Shown: positions 37,701-49,016, numbered from the stretch's first letter. The stretch is DNA of 64,000 bases from Boesenbergia rotunda (GCA_024364735.1 JAGFNQ010005637.1:1-64000), one strand, 5' to 3'. Translations and numbers: made by a program. The notes: a model not told the origin generated them from the sequence alone.

Positions 37701-40700
37701 ATTTGAGTGTTTGACTTGCCAAGTAATATGGTTTTCATTTTCTGCTAAAATTACTCTTAAGACATCCTGCTAACTAGTGAAAAATGCTATGACATAATTT
37801 TATGGTTTAGTGTTTGTTTAGTGTTTCTTCATGTTCAAAAAGCATCCGAGTCTCTTACAACTGAAATCCAATGAGTTTGCTGTGTATTTAAGATTGTGCC
37901 ATTCATTTGCCCATTCATTCTTGCTTGCAAATTTTCCACTGGTATTTAGTTGGGAATGCATTAGCTGTTAAATATGTTATGCACCAAATGCTTGGTCCTG
38001 AGCTACTGTCAGCAGTTTTTTTTACAGTTGATCTCTTCTTAGTTTGTTGTTTTGCAGTGAATTTCTTCCCATGCTTTCATAAGTATGTTGATAGGTTTTA
38101 ATTTCATTATGATTTCCATTTTAGCAACTGAATCTAATAGATAGACTCAACTTTTATGCTTTTGTTGTGCAGCTGAGTCAGCAGGAAGATCTCATTGTCT
38201 GGATGCGTACTGCTGCCCTTCCAACATTCAGGAAGCCATATGGGAAAATAGAACAAAATCTAAGAGCAAATGATAACATAACGGTAATAATAAAGAACAA
38301 CTACAACACATATAGTTTTAGTGGCAAGAAGAAGTTGGTTCTTTCCACGTCAAGCTGGCTTGGTGGAAAAAATGATTTTATTGGCATCGCATATCTCACT
38401 ATTGGAGGATTATGCTTCTTTTTGGCCATATCCTTTACTGGGGTGTACTTGGTGAAGCCTAGGTATGCTCTTTCACTACTAATTCCTGTTTGGTAATTTC
38501 TTGTATTGAAACCAACATAACTACAACCTGTTGTCATGGAACTTTTTAGTCTCGTTTAACCTTGGGAGTTAGAATTCTAGAACTACTCTTACGGGCTGTA
38601 CGAGTATATCCAACACAACTACAACCTGTTGTGTTATCTAAACTATAATTCTAGTCTAGTTTAACCTGCCTTCTCCTCGAGTATATCCAATATACTTTTG
38701 TTGTGTGATATATATACCTTCTTTTAGAGGCAATTTCTCGACCGAGAAAGTAGTTACCCAAGTGTTTAGTCTAGCAATGACGGTAAGATCGTCCACAAAC
38801 AAAGAAAGGAATATGTTTTCCTGACTATGAAATGAAGTAGAACACTGAGTGATTTGTAATAATCTTGTCATGTTCTACTATAGAAGAGATGGGTTGAATT
38901 TTCTAAACCAAGCTCTCAGAGATCGCTTCAATCCATGTACATACTTCCTCAATTTACACATCAGACCCATCTTCCCTTGAGCAACAAACCTTGGAGGGTG
39001 CTCCACATAGACTTCCTCTAAAAGATCACTGTGAAGAAAATATTCTTTTATATCAAATTGATGAAAGGCCAATGAAAGACAACAACTAAGGAGAGGAAGA
39101 GGCGAATTAAAGTGAGTTTGTCCATTGGAAAGAATGTATGAAGGAAGACAATGACATAAAGCTAGGTGGAACCCTTAACCACCAAGTAAGCTTTAAGTCT
39201 ATCAAGTTGGTGAACAATTAACTTAGAAAAACCTTTGACATTCTACAGTGGACTTCCCAGGAGTTTATTAACGATGAATTTATAAGAAAGTTTAATGACA
39301 TAAGTTCCCTTTTGTTTTTAACTTTATGAGGATCTAAGATAATGGTAAAAGCTAATAAGTAAAATACAATTTTGGTACTGATGTTTGTACAAGTGATTAT
39401 TTTAACAAGATCTTATAAATTTTAGTTTAAATTAAAATGATTAGAAATAATTTATCATGCATATAAAACAATTAGAACTAGAATGTACTTTCATTTTAGT
39501 CAATTGTGAACTATAATTTCAAATATGATTGATATTGTATGTGGAATGGTTAACATACATACTTGCAAATATTATTTATATTATTTGCATTTTGGATTGT
39601 TATTCAAAACCTAACTAATGGTTAGAAATAAATGCCCCACTAGTAATGTTTTTAGTTTGAAAGTATTAGCTTTGGGATATAGTAAACGAACACTATATTA
39701 GGTGCCCAATTACAGAAAATTTTTCAGCCCTCAAATTGAGAAAACTGTATAAACAATAACAAATTTTCAGCCCCCAAATAGACCAAAATGTACAAACAAT
39801 AATAAATTTGTTCAGTGCTTTCTTCATTATCTTTTGCTATTGATTATATTTAATGGGTCATGTTACATCGATTAGTTGAAGTTTGTGTACTGTGTGGAAG
39901 GATGACTTAGCATAACAACAGAAATCCATGTGTAGGTTCCAACTATGAGAAGCATTTATATAACAATTTTCATTCTTTTAAGTAACTTGCTTTTTCAGTC
40001 ATAGCATTGAAGGTGCTATATTGAAGTCACATTTTAAGTTGTCTTCTTTAATTATTTATTCTCAATATTCTTATTTTTTAATACTGATCCTTATAATGTT
40101 TTTTAAAAGCGGTCACATTGTTAATTTGACCAGAGGCTGCATATGGCATATGCAGCCCACATCAGTTAATAAAAAAAATTTCTTATTTGTTCAATTGAAT
40201 TGATTTAAGATTTTATTAAATCAACTAAAAAAATCTAAGCAACTCTATAAGTGAATTTTGTTTAGCAAGTGATAGTATTTTAGATGATTATATGCATGTA
40301 TTCTTCATGTTGATTAAATTGTTATATTTTGTCTATTTTATATTGAATGCTTGATATATTTTTTATATGGGGTGTGTTATGAGTCTAATATGTTGATTAA
40401 TTTACTTTATTCTATAGTGGCTCAACATAAAATATGGGCAAAACTGCTTACCCATCTAACATCTAGCATAATCTTAGCTTAGCTTGGCCGTCGAGAGATT
40501 TTTTGTCACTTTGCTCACTGGGATGATCCTGATGAATCTAGGAAAAATTATAGTTTTTCTTAATATTATTACTTGGCCTCTTGCCTTTTGGTTGTTCCAC
40601 TACCCAAAGTTTGGTTGATCCCTCCTCACTGTCTACAACAGCTAATGAGGAGTATACAGGAAGGAAAAGAAATTTGAGCCATTTTATGCCTCTCTTAATG

Positions 40701-42479
40701 ATTTCAAAGAAACATGTTCAAACAATGTATATGTCATCCTATCACCCTTTGAATAGTGAAACCCTAGCTTATTGCTAAGAAATTCATGGCGGAACAAAAG
40801 AGGAAGAAGAAAGCTTGAAAGAGGAGGCAGAAGATGGAAGAAGAGCACATGGAGAGGGTATATTAACAGTGTTTAAAAAAAAATGAAGATTAGAAGAGGA
40901 TGTAAAACGGAAGAGTACATATGATGTTAAATTTAGTTTAGAAGAGAGTACAGGAGATGTAAAATCAAGTGTAGGGATCTAAAAACCTGACAAATTTAGT
41001 ACCAAATAAAATGTGCACCTATGTTGTCAAAGATGAGGAAGCAACTCTAATACCATGTAAAAACACAAGAAAACAACACATTTTCAGACAAAATGCCCAC
41101 GCCATGATATTTAAGCATGACCCAATCAAAGCTCACTTAGTCTCTTTGGGCAAAGAGGGTATAAGAGATTCAAGAGTTACAAAGGGAAGAAAAGTAAAGA
41201 AATGGGAAGAGTTCTCAGAGCATGAATAAAAAGATGATCAAGGATTTGAGACGAGGAATAGGAAGAAGGGCTGAATTCGTAAAGCGGAAAGATGAAACTC
41301 AAATTAAGAACTTGCAATTCACCTCAGTAGGATCGCTTGGGGTATTTAAATAGTTTTACTAATAACGAGAGATTGAATCTATCATGTAATCACGAGGGTA
41401 AGTAGCAATATAGGTAAACTCACAGCAGAAGAGTATGAACAAAAAGATGATCAAGGATTTTAGACAAGAGGCATAGGAAGAAGAGCTGAATTTGTGAAGC
41501 GGAAAGATGAAATTCAAATTAAGAACTTGCAATTCACCTCAGTAGGTTTGCTTGGGGGTATTTAAATAGTTTTACTAATAACGAAAGATTGAATCTATCA
41601 TGTAATCAGGAGGGAAAGATGAAATTCAATTAAGAACTTGCAATTCACCTCAGTAGGTTTGCTTGGGGTATTTAAATAGTTTTACTAATAACGAAAGATT
41701 GAATCTATCATGTAATCAGGAGGGTAAGTAGCAATATAGCTAAACTCAGATAAGCTAATTGACAATAATTTCTTAAAAGGAAAGTGAGGTACCTTTTGAC
41801 AGGTAAATTGCATTTTCCTAAAAAATGAAATTGAGTGACGTTAGCAAGTATACTCAGATACGAACCCCATGGTATAAATTATATGAGTTCCCCTCAAATA
41901 AAAAAAAAATACTGAAATGTAAGCATGATATTACATGGTTTATGTATTTGGTACTAGTTGAAGTGATTTATTGTATGGGACATGATTTGTCGAGGGATTA
42001 AGTAACACTGGAAATCCAAAGTGGCAGTGCCTTTAAATTTTCTTCTTTTACTCTGCAACTTTAATCGTTGCTGGTATACTCCTACCTCATTTCTTAATTT
42101 GATTTGTTTGGACTTTAATACTAAAGGTTGTTTCATGGTCATATCGTCCTTTTCATGAATATGATCATTTCTATTGTGTTTCCTTTTAATATCGGATGCC
42201 ATTATTTGTATATTTACTCTATGTTAAGTTATTACACACTGAACTCTCTAGTTTTTCCCTTTCTTTTTGGTTCGAGACTTTTAACTAGCAAGGTACTGCA
42301 GAGAAATATTATTACCTACAAGAAATGGGTTATATTAGATTAGGTTGAATGATGTATATATAATATACCAAGTGACCAATATTTTGCGATATCTTTTGCT
42401 AATTTACTTGTTTCCATCTTGCAGGAAACTTGGGGATCCTTCATACTTGTCATGGAATAGAAATCCTTCTGGTCGATAA
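31759..42479 (+). CDS. ALIS: ALA-interacting subunit (CDC50/LEM3 family), 8 exons, 348 aa
   Basis: Beta subunit of P4-ATPase phospholipid flippases; it is needed for ER exit and activity of ALA pumps in the secretory pathway. Exons by splice-site reading: 31759-31837, 36435-36493, 36581-36655, 36738-36857, 37050-37120, 37325-37622, 38173-38462, 42425-42479. All introns are GT..AG and the phases join to 1047 nt (348 codons plus stop), the usual family length. The product has a short Ser-rich N-tail, the family motif YSRFTQQELPACKP (27-40), TM1 at about 47-66, a large loop with paired Cys (DADC, DKTC), the family motif YVYYQLDNFYQNHRR, N-glycosylation sites (for example NDTYNFS), and TM2 at about 303-326 before a short tail. 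No frame lesion is visible. Which ALIS paralogue it is cannot be told. Introns 1 and 7 are swollen by repeats. Confidence 0.93.
33030..33720 (+). repeat. Diverged ~55-60 bp tandem repeats (GTGAAYGACYCRCAATCCAC)
   Basis: About a dozen irregular copies of 'ggtgaacgactcacaatccacc' followed by 'atgtatcgtatatacatag'. Copy lengths vary. Confidence 0.8.
33721..34960 (+). repeat. ~45-bp tandem repeats (GAAGCTCTAAACTACAAGTAGT), split by hAT
   Basis: Units with 'ctcttttagagggcggagccgaagctctaaactacaagtagt' occur at about 33725-33817 and again at 34793-34960; the hAT element sits inside one unit. Confidence 0.85.
33818..34792. mobile_element. Non-autonomous hAT element, TSD GTCACACA
   Basis: The 8-bp sequence GTCACACA lies on both sides (33810-33817 and 34793-34800), as expected for hAT. 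The right end on the minus strand starts CAGGGACGGAGCCAAG, and the left end TAGACACGGAGGCAAAG is a worn version of it. The interior (975 bp) has no full transposase; a short stretch near 34575-34620 may be the start of one. It is inserted into a repeat unit of ALIS intron 1. Confidence 0.85.
38656..39072 (-). pseudogene. Degenerate Copia reverse transcriptase fragment
   Basis: On the minus strand 39072-38878 reads FHQFDIKEYFLHSDLLEEVYVEHPP then CKLRKYVHGLKRSLRAWF, the Copia RT core just before the catalytic box; 38871-38656 then shows LFVDDL, the worn YVDD box. A stop and a frameshift separate the two. It lies antisense inside the last intron of ALIS. No LTR is found beside it. Confidence 0.8.
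41226..41745 (+). repeat. Tandem duplication in ALIS intron 7 (three copies, last two partial)
   Basis: A ~213-bp unit starting aaaaagatgatcaaggattt occurs at about 41228 and 41441. A third, shorter copy of its second half (from gggaaagatgaaattcaatt) starts near 41612. Copies differ by a few bases. Confidence 0.85.
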
Positions 42480-43114
42480 TATGTTTTGCAGGTTCCTATA
42501 TTAATATATTTTGCATGTATTATCAAAGTTACAAAGAGATGTTAATTAGTGGGATAAAGATTTGATTGTTATGTTTCGTAGGTTTATATATTAATATATT
42601 TTGTATGTATCAGCAAAAAGCTTTTACTTAATGGGATAAAGATTTATTGTTGTATTTATTAGTAAATATCAGTTTGTACAAATCATTTATATGGAAGAAT
42701 GCTGTGTTGAGTTAGGAAGGTGTTTGACTAGAATCTTTAGCTCAAAACTTGGATTAAACTTACAATTAAAAGCCTCATGTCTGAACAAATATGCAATGGT
42801 TGCTTGTAAAAACATTTTTTTGTATTATATTAAAAAACACATATTTTGTTCATGTCATATTCCTTTTGTTTGTTAGTGTTTTTCCAGTTGGTGGATGTTG
42901 CAATTGTACGCTGAATTAATCTGGACAAACCAAATTAAATTCAATTTTACTCAAATATCCTAAACCCAATTAAATTCAAGTGTTCCATAAAGCCCAACAC
43001 GACAGCACTCATTTGATTTAAGCTTAATTAAAATAAAACAATCTAACCCTTGGTAAATTTGCTTAGTGATGAGTGCTGATAAATTATAACCATTTGAGAT
43101 AATATTATATAAAG
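42480..43114 (+). other. 3' flank / UTR region of ALIS
   Basis: After the stop codon the sequence is AT-rich; a phrase 'aggttcctatattaatatatttt' is repeated at about 42490 and 42580. A polyadenylation site cannot be fixed. No other gene seen. Confidence 0.5.
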
Positions 43115-43205
43115 GAGAGTCTAATCTTGTCCTGATATATTGACGTAGTTGGTATTTATATAGATATTTATTTTAATAGGTTTTGGAGTTAATTCTTAGC
43201 GGATG
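43115..43205 (+). repeat. Left piece of ~240-bp tandem array
   Basis: Contains gagagtctaatcttgtcc, gttggtatttatatag and aataggttttgg, the same phrases as in the array at 61434-62880, and is cut by the solo LTR at 43206. Confidence 0.75.
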
Positions 43206-44333
43206 TGTCATACTCCTGAGAGGAGTCACTAGCTTAATATAGAATCGGACAACATCTCTCTTGTACAACGGACACTTGAAGCATGTGTACAAGGCTTAAA
43301 CGACCACCTTTATCTCTCAGCCAACCAAGACATCATTGCATACAAAGTTGCATACCGATATGACTTATGACATCAAACAACAGCAAAGGTCCATGACACA
43401 CAAAAGTACAATCCACGACACCACAGAAACAAAAGCGACATATGTAAACAGAAATACAACATATCGACAAATACAAAACAAAACCAATACGAATCGTCTC
43501 AAAGCGGAGAAGTTGCGACAAGCCACTGGGCACTCTAGACTGTCATTCTGAAATAAAAACAAGGTTAACAGGGTGAGTCCAAGAACTCAGCGAATACACT
43601 TATCTGACATACAAAGTAAGCTATACTAGCAGTAAAAATTCAACTAAGATAATATCAGGTATAGTAGTAGGAAAATGCTAAACTAAGGTGCTAAAAAAGT
43701 AAGACATATCAGTGTCAAACTACCTTGGTTTCATACAGATCAATACAATCAATACCCCTCTGCGGGTAAAACAAGACTGTCGGTTGTATACATATCACAA
43801 CCTGTATGTGCATGTCAAACAAATGCAACATCCAAATGCAGCAAACACAAACAAATGCAATCCATGCATCGTGTATATGATGCAATGACATGGTCACCCC
43901 TGTCACCAGTCAGCCATTGTCACAGGTCATCAGTGAGGATGCTGGCGGAAGTACTCATTCAGATGTAGGACTAGACAACTGTACACACTTTGCCATTACT
44001 GCTCCTGAGTGACCGAGTGGACAGGATGCTGATGGAGTAAACACTCCGACCCTATATCCAATGGGGGAGATAAATTTCTCATCTCCTCATCTCCGGAAGG
44101 AGGGACCCCTGCCTGCTACTATGCTCCAGTATTGTTACCCATGAGCGACCGAGCAGAGCATCACAGAGCAACTGTACATACTTGGAGGGGTCCCTAACAC
44201 AGAACGCACCCTCCGGTAGTCACTACCCATGAGTGGCTGTGTGCACACCACATGATCTGACGAGTTGACTCGACCACAAGGGAGCCCAGGATCATCAGCT
44301 ATGCAACGATGCAAGTATGACGCATGACACAAA

Positions 44334-44867
44334 GGCTGCGTTTGGTAGGGTGTAATCCACTCTATAATGTAATCAACATTACATTACAAGTTGGATTCCT
44401 TTGTTTGGAATAACTTTAAAATTGTAATGTAATGTAATCTCGATTACAAAAGAGGTCGATGATTTGTAATCTGGATTACAAAACAAAACCTCTGTAATCT
44501 GGATTACATTACAGCTTGTAAAGTCGTCGGCCGGGTGGCGAAGGTCGTCGGTCGTCGGCCGGGCGGCGACGGTCGTCGGCCGGGCGACGACAGTCGTCGG
44601 TTGCCGGTGGTTCGCCGGTAGCCGGCCGCCGACGGCGGCGGCCGGTCGGCGGCGGTCGCCGGTCGGTCGATGGTCAACGGCCGGCCGACGGCAGTCTTGA
44701 TTACATTACAGGATGGATTACCCCTCACCAAACAAAGGAATCCAACTTGTAATGGTTATCAAAGATTACATACAACTCATTACTAAACATAACAATGAAA
44801 TCAAGATTATATTACAAACTTGATTACATTACAGACCCGATTACATTACCCCCTACCAAACGTAGCC
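44334..44867. mobile_element. MITE with GGCTGCGTTTGGTAGGG terminal inverted repeats
   Basis: The ends GGCTGCGTTTGGTAGGG and CCCTACCAAACGTAGCC are inverted repeats, followed inward by longer inverted AT-rich sequence (gtaatgtaatc motifs). The centre (44520-44700) is a GC-rich run of cgtcggccgggcggcgacg units with its own dyad symmetry. No coding capacity. A clean target duplication was not found. It lies in the Gypsy-type solo LTR. Confidence 0.85.
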
Positions 44868-45882
44868 TAAACGCATGCAACATCTAATCGCAAGACCCAC
44901 CTAGAATCTAAGGCATGCATAGGTTAGGTCATAATCAAGATTTAGAAATAATCTACCAGAATACATGCAAGATACTACTAATGATCAATCCATACCATGA
45001 ACAAGCTATACGAGAAGAAACAAGATATATCTCAAAGGTAAGTTACTAGTAACTGGCGAAGATATACGAAACATATAAACAAAAGAAACTTACTACTAAT
45101 ATAACAAACCATGCATATATATATCTACGACAATATCTAAAAATAGATAAGTCGAAGGTACCCACCTCAGATAAAAAGAAGTCCGTGCGCGAGAAGAACC
45201 CTCGTCCAAATAATATCCGCCATGAAATATCCAAGTCATGAACTTGTATCGAGAAACAAACTATTTAGCTAGTAATAAATAGCTAATCAAATCCCTAAAG
45301 CATATTAGGGTTAGTCCTAATACCTAAGTCATTTAATTATTTTTAATTAAATGACTAATTCCTATTCATTGGGTCTAGGTTCGATTTAGGTTTAGCCTAA
45401 GCCCAGCCTAAAATCCAACCCAAACTCAAGAACAAGAAATGAACCTATGTATAAATTCATATTCGATTACTTCTACGAGACCCAACTCCAATAGGCGGCA
45501 CAAAGCAAAAATCCAAAAAGAAACAAGACATCAAAAACCTAACCTACTCATGAAACCAAACCCACAGCAAAGAATCATCCCAACCAATCCAATTCAAACC
45601 ATCTCACCTTACAACCCAACTCCCATTATAGATCTACAACTATTAAATCAAAAATCACTCCCAAAGCAGAACAAGCATGCATAGCCATGGATGGCTCACG
45701 GTGCAAACTACACACCCGAAACCAAACCTTAATCCATGATCCAATCAAAAGGGTGTAGATCCAAAAACGTAATGCAATCAAACAGGACATTAACACCAAG
45801 AACAGAGCATCCCAAAAACCCTAAATCCATCTTAGACAGCTCATAGAAGAGGGAAAGAACCAAAAATGATCAGCCATCAACT

Positions 45883-46140
45883 GGGAGAAGATAAGGATGA
45901 CGATGGGGCCCCAGAGTACCCGATCCTTATCTCTTCCTCTCTTTATAACCCCTCCTGAACCCTCTTGCTAAATCATCAGTCACTCACTGAAGGTTCACTT
46001 GAGGAAGTGTGTTTTGCTTACCCTGTGTGCTTGTAAGTCCTTGTAAGTCCTAAGTTTTCAACTTTCCAATTGCTTGCTAGTTCTTAATTTACTTGCAATC
46101 CTCTCTCTTGTATATTTTCATCGCTTTCATGCTAAACATC
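45883..46140 (+). repeat. 5' terminal direct repeat of endogenous badnavirus
   Basis: 258 bp starting gggagaagataaggatgacg and ending cgctttcatgctaaacatc, matched by 60225-60473. The two differ mainly by a 10-bp duplication (ttgtaagtcc) in this copy and a few substitutions. TATAA lies at 45944-45948. Confidence 0.9.
45944..45948 (+). promoter_or_regulatory. TATA box of badnavirus promoter
   Basis: CTCTTTATAACCCC, kept in both terminal repeats (the 3' copy near 60287). It fits the single strong promoter that drives the terminally redundant RNA of badnaviruses; the cap site would be ~30 bp downstream. Confidence 0.7.
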
Positions 46141-46141
46141 T

Positions 46142-46153
46142 TGGTATCAGAGC
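46142..46153 (+). promoter_or_regulatory. Primer-binding site (tRNA-Met)
   Basis: TGGTATCAGAGC, complementary to the 3' end of initiator tRNA-Met, starts one base after the end of the terminal repeat. It is the minus-strand start point in Caulimoviridae. Confidence 0.9.
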
Positions 46154-46534
46154 GTAAGGTCCCTTGATGACCGAGTAAAACTATTTCAAGGTATTTCTTG
46201 GCTAGAGGTTTTGTGAAGTATGTATTCATATTTTGTTGTTCAAGTACTTCCATTAGTTCAGACGGAAACTTATTTGTAGGCATAGAGGCTGGACCTAATA
46301 AACCATACTTAATAGAGCTTGCTTGCAAGAGGCTTGACCTAATAAGACCACTTGTAAGAACAGTCTAGTAAGAGGTTACAATCTGAGTGTCGGGAGGAAG
46401 TATTTTGACTCAAGAGAAAATATTGCCAAAAGACGTACGATGGATAAAGGGATAGAAACCAAACCACCAAAAAGGTGAGGCAAAAGATATCTTGGGGAAA
46501 AGTGAAAACCAATAAAATTTAGGTAGTAACCTTC

Positions 46535-46967
46535 ATGTTTGAACGATTGGAGGAAGCCATACAACAATGGTACACTAAATCACATACTTCGAACCTTGAA
46601 TACCTTGATCTTGTGAATATTATAAAACCATCAAGTAAAGAACTAGCTCATAATCTTAGCGTTGTATATGATAGGGTTTGCCTCTCTAGCAGGATACACT
46701 TAAAAAAACTTCAAGTTAATACTTGAGAAACAACAAGAAACAGAAAAGGAGATTCAGAAGCTCAAAACTACTATAAAGAATCTAAGCAGCCTATTGCTAG
46801 AAAACAAGCCTTTAACGCAGGAGGGGGTTCAGGAGCTTGTGGAAGAAATCTCAAGACAATCAAAGATCGTAGAAAAGGAATCCTTAAAGCTCACGAGCAA
46901 TCTTGACCAAAAGCTTAGGCAAGTGGAAAACTTGCTAACAAAAATTGAAAGGCAGATCCTTGGATGA
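46535..46967 (+). pseudogene. Badnavirus ORF1-like gene (DUF1319 type), frameshifted
   Basis: The first 63 codons (46535-46726) show the family's WY..S..SNLEYLDL and LAHNL..VYDR motifs. A frameshift near 46715-46724 then stops the frame; the rest, rich in Leu/Glu/Lys and predicted to form a coiled coil, runs on in another frame and stops at the TGA of 46965-46967. That stop overlaps the next start as ATGA. The length, allowing for the shift, is the usual ~144 codons. ORF1 products are virion-associated proteins of unclear role. Confidence 0.8.
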
Positions 46968-47344
46968 GTTATATACTCACCAAAAATACTAACTCATATA
47001 AAGAGGCGGTCAAAACAACAGTGGCAATTGAACCTCCTGCCCTTGGCTTCATCAAACCAAGTGAACATTCCAGTACCATTGCAAACAACACAACGCTTGT
47101 TAAGCAAAACAACGTACAAATCCAGTTACTTGTGCAGATAGTTGAAGATTTAATAGATATCAAGACAAATTTGAAGACAATTCTAGAAAACCAAAGGGCA
47201 AAGGATAACAACTTCACCACCAGAGGCATTAACCACAAAACTTTCAAACCTCACAATAAGGCCACCAGAAAAAGAAGTAAGAGGAAAAATACTGGTCTTC
47301 AAAGATCCCCTGAAGATCCTCAAAGAAGAAAAAGAAAAAGCTAA
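46964..47344 (+). CDS. Badnavirus ORF2-like basic protein (126 aa), open
   Basis: Starts at the ATG of the ATGA junction with ORF1. The central part (IANNTTLVKQNNVQIQLLVQ) has an amphipathic helix, and the C-terminal 45 residues are rich in Lys and Arg, as in badnavirus ORF2 proteins, which bind nucleic acid and associate with virions. The frame is intact, but expression of this old copy is unlikely. The polyprotein starts four bases downstream of the stop. Confidence 0.8.
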   Translation: MSYILTKNTNSYKEAVKTTVAIEPPALGFIKPSEHSSTIANNTTLVKQNNVQIQLLVQIVEDLIDIKTNLKTILENQRAKDNNFTTRGINHKTFKPHNKATRKRSKRKNTGLQRSPEDPQRRKRKS

Positions 47345-47347
47345 GGG

Positions 47348-48427
47348 ATGATGACCAGAATGCAAGAACCGTCCAGCTCTCAGACAACTCCCTTAATTGA
47401 AGACTAACTCAGGGACTATCGTAGGAACTAAAGGAGATTATTCAATGCTCAGCAAACAACAAGGAGGCTGGGAAGAAGGATATCTGGAAGGGGTATCTCC
47501 CAACATGCGTTAGAACAACAAATAGACCCTCAGGTACAACTAAGACTCTCAATGCAGGAACGTGCTGCAGTAGCACCCGTTGAGGTGCTTTACCATTCAA
47601 GAAGAGATGATGCGCACTATCGAGTTTATATGCATAGGTCAAAAGAATCGTTACTATGCCTAGATAACAACCAGGTGGACAAATCTTTTATACAAGAGGA
47701 GAGCTTCAATCAGTTGTAACGAAGCCATATGCAATACATTCAAATCTTTTATACAAGAGGAGAGCTTCAATCAGTTGTAATGAAGCCATATGCAATACAT
47801 TCATTTGGGAGTACTCCAAGTCCGGGTCTAAATTCTACGCCGCCAAGAGGAGGGCACTATGACTCTCATTGATTTTAGAGACAGGTGCCATCATAGCCAC
47901 CATGGAAGTTGATTTAACAAGAGGTAGCCAATTGATCTATGTTATTCCTGACATCAGGATGACTATTGGTGACTTCTTCAGAAACATTTAAATTTCCATA
48001 CTGACAAGAGGATGTGATTCATGGCGCATCGGTGAAGCCAACCTCCTCATAATAAGGGGACTTATTGGCCGGCTATCGAACACACCAAATATAGCCTTTG
48101 CTTATGAGGTATGTAGTCAATTATCTAACAAGTCATGGAGTTAATGCTTTGCCAGGGAGGAGATATTCCACAGCTCAATTACAAGGAATGGACTGGGTTA
48201 TACGACCAACTCAGATTAATATTCCTATGATACCAATGGAAGTTAATAGCCGTAACCTAATTGACGGGCGGGTTTCTATTAGTTTTCGAAATTATACAGC
48301 GTCACCAACGACAATAGACATCATGTATAACAACAAAGATCAAGAAATCCCCTCGGATGAAGAGGATTTAAGGAGTCACATGAAAGTAGTACTCTTGGAA
48401 GAACAACCAAAGGTACAAGTTAAACAA
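47348..48427 (+). pseudogene. Badnavirus polyprotein, N-terminal and movement-protein part
   Basis: ATGATGACC at 47348 fits the polyprotein start. Further on, the sequence shows RRLGRRISGRGISQHALEQQ, SRRDDAHYRVYMHRS and SLLCLDNNQVD (47465-47690), then the 30K-type movement protein with GRLSN..NIAFAY near 48070-48100 and a tail open in the frame beginning 48098. Several stops and frameshifts interrupt the first part. A 71-bp tandem duplication (47681-47822) lies inside. Movement proteins make tubules or gates through plasmodesmata. Confidence 0.75.
47681..47822 (+). repeat. 71-bp tandem duplication in movement-protein region
   Basis: aaatcttttatacaagagg starts at 47681 and again at 47752. The two copies differ by one base (aacgaag and aatgaag). 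Since 71 is not a multiple of three, the duplication also shifts the frame. Confidence 0.95.
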
Positions 48428-48832
48428 TTAACACATACTGCATTATTACCCGCAAGAATGACTTCAGAAGCAGCTGGCTTTGAATTAGCATCCGATGAAG
48501 AAACAAGCATCGAACCTAGAGGAAGAAAACTAATATCTACCGGAATTAGTCTTGCAATTCCCCAAGAATTTTATGGGAGGATCGCTACCAGATCAAGCTT
48601 AGGTGTAAAGCTTGGCGCCCATGTGGGAGCAAGAGTCATCGACAGTGATTACAGGGGAGAAATCAAAATTCTTTTATTTAATCATACAATTCGACCTATT
48701 TTTATCAACCCAAGAGATAAGATTGCTCAAATTATAATTGAAAACTATCTACAGACAGATAGTGTCGAGGTCGAGGAACTACCAACAACGGTTCGAGGAG
48801 CACGAGGTTTTGGCTCAACAAGCAAAATCTAG
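48098..48832 (+). CDS. Movement-protein tail fused to trimeric dUTPase (244-aa open frame)
   Basis: One of the longest undamaged frames of the virus copy. Residues 1-105 are the movement-protein C-terminal part; residues ~111-244 are an all-beta dUTPase with five motifs in order: 1 AGFEL (126-130; family has Asp, here Glu), 2 GRIATRSSLG (160-169), 3 GARVIDSDYRGE with the catalytic Asp (177-188), 4 RDKIAQ (206-211), 5 RGARGFGSTS, the P-loop-like tail (233-242). dUTPase hydrolyses dUTP to dUMP and PPi and keeps uracil out of DNA. The ATG at 48098 is only the first Met after a stop, not a natural start. The frame ends at TAG 48830-48832. Confidence 0.85.
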   Translation: MLMRYVVNYLTSHGVNALPGRRYSTAQLQGMDWVIRPTQINIPMIPMEVNSRNLIDGRVSISFRNYTASPTTIDIMYNNKDQEIPSDEEDLRSHMKVVLLEEQPKVQVKQLTHTALLPARMTSEAAGFELASDEETSIEPRGRKLISTGISLAIPQEFYGRIATRSSLGVKLGAHVGARVIDSDYRGEIKILLFNHTIRPIFINPRDKIAQIIIENYLQTDSVEVEELPTTVRGARGFGSTSKI

Positions 48833-49016
48833 CCACAGCCACTGACAGATGAACTAATAAACGTACTGCTACCCAAGGAGATAAAGTCATCAACCTCTCC
48901 AAACAAAAATACTGAGTTTGATGATTGATATCAGCAGGTGATGGATTCCTATTTGAATCCCCAAGGTACCTATGCAGGAACTACAAGCCCAGGGGCCTCT
49001 GTACTCCGGTCCATAG
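48833..49016 (+). pseudogene. Polyprotein segment between dUTPase and coat protein
   Basis: Pro/Ser-rich linker with stops, cut at the target site CATAG (49012-49016). The virus sequence resumes at 55471. Confidence 0.6.

Larger units (their letters stand above)
38463..42424 (+). other. Intron 7 of ALIS (4.0 kb)
   Basis: Begins GTATGCTC and ends CATCTTGCAG, separating the long seventh exon from a 55-nt last exon. It contains the dead Copia RT and the repeats listed below; the rest (39200-41000, 41830-42400) is AT-rich with nothing recognised. Confidence 0.85.
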
